Shown here one piece after another: positions 57,601 to 64,000 of a stretch of 64,000 bases of DNA. The position numbers were made by a program, and so were the translations under genes. A model generated the notes under the pieces. The model was not told the origin of the DNA and did not search any database. It saw nothing but the letters and a program-made list of their open reading frames with translations. Origin of the DNA: Craterostigma plantagineum (Eukaryota; Streptophyta; Magnoliopsida; Lamiales; Linderniaceae); the NCBI GenBank assembly GCA_027422505.1, contig JAPQWV010000051.1:496001-560000 (forward strand). The letters are read 5' to 3'. The first letter of the stretch is position 1. Every line of letters begins with the position of its first letter.

Positions 57601-58326
57601 ATGGAAACCTATTATGGGCTTCAGTATTGAACAGTTCGCTGGTATCAATCGCTTCTCATTTGAAGAATTGTTCCTTTAAAGTGAAAGGAAAGGTATTATC
57701 ATGAGTAGCACTGTGATTGACTCGTTTCATTCTGTTTTCTGCGTTGTATGTATTAACTCGATACTCGTACAGGGTCAATTCAAGGATGAATTCGTGACTG
57801 CAGGCGGCATTCCATTGTCTGAGGTGCGTTCTTCCCCTTCGCTTTGATCATATATTATTGTTGTAATAATCCCATGTTGTAATTCCTTGCAGATATCCTT
57901 GAATACAATGCAGAGCAGAATCCAGCCGCACCTTTTCTTTGCTGGCGAGGTATTACTGCTACTCCGTGCTATGCAATTTATTATACGCCCATCTTGTAAT
58001 AATCCTTGCCTAATTCCAATAATTGTGCTTCTAAGATGAGCTGATATTTCTTCAGGTACTTAACGTCGATGGTGTAACGGGAGGCTTCAATTTCCAGGTA
58101 CTAAATACAAGTCATAATCGTCTGTTGTATGGAGCGACATATGCATCATCACCTTAGATCCTCGTACGATGTAGTTAGTTTTTCATTTTTTTTTTTAATT
58201 TTCGTGTCATAGAATGCTTGGTCTGGTGGATACATAGCTGGCACATGTATTGGCAATCTCTCAACAGCTGCGAGGGAGATGGGCGAGGATTCTCTTAAAT
58301 ATCGTATGACGTCAATGGAGATGTGA
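54654..58326 (+). CDS. HI0933-like FAD/NAD(P)-binding oxidoreductase, 16 exons, 491 aa
   Basis: Exons 54654-54797, 54874-54999, 55123-55182, 55525-55638, 55715-55802, 56030-56175, 56269-56370, 56606-56677, 56754-56853, 56929-57011, 57440-57517, 57594-57692, 57773-57823, 57893-57949, 58056-58097 and 58213-58326 join in frame to 1476 bases. The N terminus (about 48 residues, Ser/Lys-rich) looks like an organelle transit peptide. The FAD-binding Rossmann motif is LIVVGGGAAGMFGAI, followed by the family motif GGGRCNVTSG. The C-terminal part has FVTAGGIPLSE, IQPHLFFAGEVLNVDGVTGG and FNFQNAWSGGYIAG, the conserved end of the HI0933/YhiN flavoprotein family. Substrate unknown. This is the best-preserved cellular gene of the window. 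A copia element starts 112 bases after the stop. Confidence 0.93.
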
Positions 58327-58438
58327 TCCTATACATACATGTTAAGCCATTAAGCTTATATCCTCCTCTTTTATGGTTTGCTACGTAATGAGTTAACGCA
58401 ATCAACCTTCTGTATATCTCAGGAAGTGTATCCACTTG

Positions 58439-59218
58439 TGTTGAGGAAATGCTACCTCTCGAACGAGGATTCAATGTCAATTAAGTGTATGCTAAAATTA
58501 TGAATCGAGTTGAGCAATCGGATGCTCAATTGAACTCAAAAACAGCAAGATAACACACACACTTGGATAGAATTTAACGTGGTTCGGCCGAACTTTGGCC
58601 TACGTCCATGGATCAATCGAGTTTCCTTTCTTATTGATCACAACACGAAAGTTCAACATTGCCGTGCCCTCTACAAGTTTTGTGTTTACACCTCACCGTG
58701 ATTCTCACTCTATAAGAACTTATGGACGCTCAAAGATCACTACTCGAACTTGAAACACTGATTTATATAGAAGCTGAATCATGATTCAAGTGTGAACCGC
58801 GATCCATCTCGTCCGTTGATTCTATCATATCGCACGCTCCGTAAGCAGCCATGTGGCCTTGCTTTCGTGCATGACCCAGCATAAAAGGCATGACGCCTTT
58901 ATAAGTGAAAACCCGATTTCTTGCGATCCGTCCGATCTTGATCTTAACGGTCCACAATCATTATCCGCATCAACTTGTCTCGATTAATCCTAGCTGCTGA
59001 TCAGTTCGCGCGTCATCCATCGGTTCACGTTTAATCTCTGGCCTTTGAATGTGATCCGTCCGATCGCGCGCCAGCTTGATCCTACGGCCACTGTTCATCG
59101 CGACTTCTTCCTTCAGCTATCTTTCTTTTTTCAGCTCTGTTCGAGTCAGTTCAAGCGGCCGTCTTCTTTGGCCGTTCCCGGCGACCTTCGGCGAGTTTCT
59201 GGCTCGCTAACTCCGACA
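58439..59218 (-). repeat. 3' LTR of the gag-protease element (780 bp)
   Basis: It begins TGTTGAGGAAATGC and ends CTAACTCCGACA. Contains an ACACACAC run near 58553. Confidence 0.9.
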
Positions 59219-59412
59219 AACTCCCCCTCGAGACAGCAAACTCGCGATCCCAACTCATGGAATCGTCATAGCAGCTCAAACACGCCTGCAAGCCTCACCC
59301 AAACTTCACAAAACATCAGCATTACCTCTGTTTTCTGTTCTGAGAATCAACTTTGCTAGCTTCGAAATCCCTCCAAAGCTCCAGCTCGATCAATACGCTC
59401 TTGCTCAGTTGA

Positions 59413-61200
59413 TCAACCAGCTCCCCTAGGAGTTGTGAGCCTCAAGAGTGAACTTGCCGACCCCAAGTAGGATCGAAATTTCCCACTTGGAATCAACTCG
59501 AACTCTTGAGCCCACTTCCTTCGTTCGGCTCGAAGATCCCTCCATCCTAGCCACTTGAGCCACCTCACAGACTCCTCCTTGGCTAGAAAACATCTACATC
59601 TTGCCCTTCCTTGCTTCCAAGACGCTGCTTGCATCAAAATCTGCAAAACAACTAACATCAGATTTTTCAGAACCAGTGGTTTTTTCCCATCTTGGCTTCG
59701 AGTTTCCATCGGTGTCTTCCCCAATGCTTGAGCTATTTTCTGCCTCCGAACCTTCCCCGCCATGTGGTCTAGAGGTTCCTTCATCCCTTGGTACAAATAG
59801 CTCCATATCGGGCTCGGAAAAGTCGTCGCAAGACCTCACTTCCACCAGGCCCGAATCTGTAGCATGTTTCAGAATTTCAGCCACGAAGGATGTGCCATTT
59901 CAACCACATTCAAGAATCCCTTGTTCAAATGAGAAGCATTCTTCTCGAGTCTTCTGGGGCACCTCTCGTACACCATTTCAACCACCATATTCCCTAGTTC
60001 CTTGATGTGCCATTGCCTCCACAGAACAGCCCTCGAGCACGTAGATACAACGCCTCCTTTTCCCTGCAGAATCAGCCTCCCCTGCCTTTTGACTAGTATT
60101 TTCCCAGCTACAGTTTGGGTGTTAAATCCCCTCCTATCCAAAGCACCAATGGATATAAGATACCTCTTAAGTTCAGGAACGTACCCGACATCCTTGAGGA
60201 TGCTCAACACCCCATTTGCAAGCCTCGTGCGAATTGAACCATAGCCACTAACCTCGAAGTTTTTTCCATCTCGCACCTTAACTGTTTTTCCTCTTAGCTC
60301 CTTGAAGTCATGCAACCACTCTCTTTTGCAGGTTATATGAAAGCTAGAGCCAGAGTCTAGAATACATTCTTCACTCCTCTCGAGCTCAGAAACAGCTAAG
60401 ACCTCAGCATACTCAAATCCATCACCATGGATGTTAGCCGAGTTCACACATCCCCCTTTCTGCAGTTTTGGGCAGTTTCTCCTAAAATGCCCCACTTCAT
60501 TGCAGTGATAGCACCTCCTAGGCTCAGCTAGCTCCTTCCCCTTGCCTTTCTTCTTCCATGATCTGGCCTGATTCTGCACATTAAGCAGCTCGGCAGCAGA
60601 ATGTGGTTCAGCTGCAATCCTTTGTGGAATTCTGGTATTTAGCTGCTTAGTACTCAATGCAGACATCACGTCTTCCATGCTTAGCTTCTCCCTTCCATAG
60701 AGAAGAGCCTCCTTGAAGTAATTGACTTTTTGGCAAGGAACACAGCAGTAAAAGAGCTTGATCCTCGTCCTTCATTTCCTCACCAATATTTTGCAAATCA
60801 AGAACTAATTTCTGGAACAGATTTACTTGCTCTTCAATGGCTGCCCCTTCCTCCATTTGGAAGCTATATAGAGCTTGCTTGAGGTACAACCTTCTTGCTA
60901 GCGATTTGGTCATGTAAAGGGAGTCTAGTTTCTTCCATAATGCCTCGGCCGAAGTCTCATTTGCCACATTGCGAAGCACACTATCAGCTAGGCTCAGAAT
61001 AATGGCATAATCGTTTCCTTGATCTTCTTCTTTGCATCCGGGGTTAGTGTTGTTTGTACCATTTTCGCATCCGGATTCAAGGCTTCCTCCAAGCCTTTCT
61101 CTACTAGCACGGCCTTCATTTTGAGCTTCCACAGCGCAAAATCATTAGATCCATTGAAGACCTCCATTTCGAGCTTGGTCATGGTAGACATTTCCGGGGA
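59413..61200 (-). pseudogene. gag and protease of the copia element, no integrase core or RT
   Basis: The gag N terminus (about 61190-60994, with EVFNGSNDFALWKLKMKAVL) shifts frame to 61132-60647 (LYLKQALYSFQMEEGAAIEE) and again to 60678-59869, which has the CCHC knuckle CYHCNEVGHFRRNC, the protease CILDSGSSFHIT and a stretch up to the integrase N-terminal region. After that only scraps (59884-59413) remain, Ser/Asp/Glu-rich, like the linker between integrase and RT. Integrase catalytic residues, YVDD and RNase H are absent. Confidence 0.8.
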
Positions 61201-61233
61201 TCCGAGCTCTCGTTCCACGCTCACCGCACCACT

Positions 61234-62001
61234 TGTTGAGGAAGCCACCTCTGGAACGAGGATTCAATGTCAATTAAGTGTATGCTATCGAGTTGAGCAA
61301 TCAGATGCTCAATCGAACTCAAAAACAGCAAGATAACACACACACTTGGACAGAATTTAACGTGGTTCAGCCGAACTTTGGCCTACGTCCATGGATCAAC
61401 CGAGCTTCCTTTCTTATTGATCACAACACCAAAGTTGTACACTGCTGTGCCCTCTATAAGTATCGTGTTTACACCTCACTGTGATTATCACTCTATAAGA
61501 ACTTATGGACGCTCAAAGATCACTACTCGAACTTAAAACACTGATTTATATAGAAGCTGAATCATGATTCAAGTGTGAACCGCGATCCATCTCGTCCGTT
61601 GATTCTATCAGATCGCACGCTCCATAAGCAGCCCAGCCTTGCTTTCGCGCATGACCCAGCATAAAAGGCATGACGCCTTTATAAGTGAAAACCCGATTTC
61701 TTGCGATCCGTCCGATCTTGATCTTAATGGTCCATAATCATCATCCGCATCAACTTGTCTCGATTAATCCTAGCCGCTGATCGGTTCGCGCGTCATCCAT
61801 CGGCTCACGTTTAATCTCTGGCCGTTGAATGTGATCCGTCCGATCGCGCGCACAAGCTTGATCCTATGGCCACTGTTCATCGCGACTTCTTCCTTCAGCT
61901 ATCTTTCTTTTTTTCAGCACTGTTCGAGTCAGTTCAAGCGGTCGTCTTCTTTGGCCGCTCCCGGCGACCTCCGGCGAGTTTCTGGCTCGCTAACTCCGAC
62001 A
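61234..62001 (-). repeat. 5' LTR of the gag-protease element (768 bp)
   Basis: Same ends as 58439-59218; it lacks about 10 bases near 61290 and has scattered substitutions. Confidence 0.9.
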
Positions 62002-62010
62002 ACTTGCACT

Positions 62011-62733
62011 CACTGTTATTAAAAATCCGCCATGGCGGAATGGCGTGGCGGATTTTTGCATATCTGGCATGCCTAACCCGCCTTGTGGCGGGCTCTCAGT
62101 GGCGGCAGCCACTTGAAGATGGCAGTTTAGGGTTTCTGTGTAGTGTTTTTTAGGTCTTTTCGGCTTTTTAAATGGTTTTGGGCTTTTTAGAACAAAAAAA
62201 TATTACTTGGGCTGAGCTGTTTCTATGTAATTGACGTAAATATTAAATTAATAAAAACCTAATAACCTTCCACCTTTGACCATCCGGGGGCCACCTCCCC
62301 ACCGGCGACCAGCCACCCTCCCCGCCGGTGAATCTACGTCCGGCAACCCTCTCTTCGATAACTTCCTTTTTCTTTCTTTTTTTTCTGTACAATTGTTGGG
62401 GATGGAACTAGACAATTGATTTGTTGATTTGTGTGGATGTCTATTTTATTTGTTTGACTTATCTGTTTTCGTTCTTTTTTGTATTTCATGTGTCGTAATC
62501 TTGAACTTATTAAATGATTATTGATAGTTTTTTATGTTTATATTAAAATAAATTGAAGTATTTTACTACTTTTTAGTTTATTGATGTAAATCATAATATA
62601 TATTATGTCTAGACATATAGATTTTATATGTATTTTTGTATCGCCATGGCTTCCGCCATTTTCCGCAACGCCATCCGCCATAGATTATGGCGGTTTTTTG
62701 GCTTTCCGCCATGACCTGCCATTGATAACACTG
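62011..62733. mobile_element. hAT-like non-autonomous element (723 bp)
   Basis: The termini CACTGTTATTAAAAATCCGCC and (inverted) GGCGG...TTGATAACACTG are flanked by CTTGCACT (62003-62010) and CTCGCACT (62734-62741), an 8-bp duplication with one mismatch. The subterminal parts are rich in GGCGGA/TCCGCC; the core is AT-rich without coding capacity. Confidence 0.78.
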
Positions 62734-62741
62734 CTCGCACT

Positions 62742-63147
62742 GTGGAGCTGGAGTTTCCACATATTCAATGGTACATATCCTCTTCCTTTTTTTTATTTTT
62801 TTTTCTCATTTCCTTCCAGTTTTTTTGGCCTTTAGTGGTAAATCAGCTTGGTCAAGTTCTCTGTTGTCATGCATCCGCTGGACTCTAAAGTTATGTGATG
62901 TGATGGAATGTGCAGTAAGATATATGTATGTGTCTGTGTTGAGGTTAGGTATTTCATCGTTTGGAATCTTACAGTAATTGTCGAAACATATTATGCAGAT
63001 ATACATACATATATATATATATAGATATTATTGTATTTTTATATATTGTATTTGAGATTTAATAGTTCAAACCTCACTGTGATTAGTTAATATGAGTGAT
63101 TGAATGCCGACTCAATCTCAATCAATCTCACTGAGATTTAATAATTC
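62742..63147. other. Gap without recognisable gene
   Basis: T-rich tract near 62785-62830 and an AT run near 63006-63022; nothing else supported. Confidence 0.5.
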
Positions 63148-63917
63148 AAACCGTATGGAAAGCGTGTGGAGCTAATTGAACGAATTTAGGAAGTGCAATT
63201 ACTATAAATAGAAGATTTGAAGAACAAAAGAGAAGTAGTCAAGCCACGACCAAGATTAGAAGATCTGAATATCAAAAGAGAATCATTCAACCAGCTACCA
63301 TAAATAGGAGATAAGAGATCGACCAAAGAGATGAGAAGATCGAACTAAATATATACTATATTTAGGGAGATCTTCGAGGAGATATTTGAAGAGATATTCA
63401 AGGGATCTTTTTACCAATTCAAGAGTGAGCCAAGGCCTATAAATATGAGGAGATTTCGAGCTGCAACTTACACCTTTGGACGAGAAACTTTTGAGAGCTA
63501 TGAGCGAAAATTATCGAGTTTACTCTGAGAGAATTTGAGCGAGCCAAAGTGTCTTTTAGCCTAGTATTTCTTTTGCAGAAGTCTTAGTACTTCGTAGGTT
63601 TTTCAGGATCGTTAAGATTCGTAGTTTTCAGGATCGTTTAGATTCGTAGTTTTTCTAGGCTTGTTTTTACTATCTTCGGATAGTTATTTTGCATCCATTG
63701 CTGTAGTGGAATTTTGCCTTGAGGCACGCAGCAAGTTTTTATAACTTGCTGCACAGATTTACATCTCGTGTTCATCCATCTTTCTTTACTAAGTTCGTTA
63801 AATATTCCGCTGTGCGTTCTGTGTTGGTGTCAGTGTTGACCCAACATTTGTTCCAACATTTAGTCATCAGTTTTAGAACTTAGTATTTTACATCCATAGT
63901 TTACCGGGACCACTTCA
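63148..63917 (+). repeat. Sirevirus LTR fragment (element-3 type), 5' truncated
   Basis: From AAACCGTATGGAAAGCGTG to GGACCACTTCA it matches the reverse complement of the LTR at 21983-22903, including the stem-loop (63728-63737 and partner). The first roughly 170 bases of the LTR are missing and no primer-binding site follows, so it is a lone fragment. It is clearly more diverged than the other copies. Confidence 0.85.
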
Positions 63918-64000
63918 AAGCTAAATGCATAACTATTGTATTCATCGGTGTAGCGCTGACATAATACATATCGTTGTTCAATATCATAGGGTTTTCTCCC

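Larger units (their letters stand above)
58439..62001 (-). mobile_element. Non-autonomous 3.6 kb copia element, gag-protease only
   Basis: LTRs at 58439-59218 and 61234-62001 (TGTTGAGGAA...CTCCGACA) are flanked by ACTTG (58434-58438 and 62002-62006). The polypurine tract (AACTCCCCCTCGAG on the plus strand) starts at 59219. The primer-binding site is poor (a degenerate TGGT... at about 61216-61232). The LTRs differ by substitutions and indels of several percent, so this is an older insertion. It landed in the 3' flank of the FAD oxidoreductase gene. Confidence 0.92.

Noticed and set aside
59045..59359. 104-codon plus-strand frame with hydrophobic start
   Set aside because: Lies across an LTR and is repeated in the other LTR (61825-62022); no gene features.

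Overview
The window is nuclear DNA of a flowering plant, most likely a eudicot. Its genes have many small GT-AG exons, its repeats are plant Ty1/copia elements primed by initiator tRNA-Met, and the cellular genes are plant families: phytochelatin synthase, an LRR receptor-like protein, a MYB-CC factor and a plant flavoprotein. The species cannot be fixed from sequence alone. No rRNA, tRNA or CRISPR was seen.

Layout, left to right. 1-3220: right end of a Sirevirus-type copia element (minus). 3795-4782: decayed copy of a small unrecognised three-exon gene (copy A). 4934-about 8240: 5' LTR and gag of a truncated copia element (plus), then an hAT-like MITE (8246-8572). 9225-14244: complete 5.0 kb copia element inside a fragment that resembles the 3' flank of the LRR gene further right. 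14554-20137: phytochelatin synthase pseudogene. It lacks exon 1, has lost the codon of the third catalytic residue, carries a second frameshift and has a 2.7 kb copia element in an exon. 20506-20859: foldback element. 21094-21952: intact copy B of the small gene. 21983-30335: full-length Sirevirus with a broken coding region. 31905-49019: LRR receptor-like protein pseudogene split by four LTR-retrotransposon insertions. Three are now solo LTRs and one is a 9.6 kb Sirevirus with almost identical LTRs. 49779-51832: MYB-CC (PHR1-like) gene, well preserved except for an in-frame TGA just before the MYB domain. 53041-53586: hAT-like MITE. 54654-58326: intact 16-exon HI0933-like FAD oxidoreductase. 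58439-62001: gag/protease-only copia element. 62011-62733: hAT-like element. 63148-63917: Sirevirus LTR fragment.

Most of the DNA is mobile. For nine elements (six LTR elements or solo LTRs with 5-bp repeats in addition to the three hAT-like ones, plus one further LTR element) target-site duplications were read directly, so insertion order and pre-insertion gene structure can be inferred. Only two cellular genes look fully intact: copy B of the small gene and the FAD oxidoreductase. The most interesting element is the youngest Sirevirus (38383-48009). Its LTRs differ by a single base, yet its gag has an early stop and its integrase catalytic core is deleted in frame, so it was probably mobilised by proteins supplied in trans.
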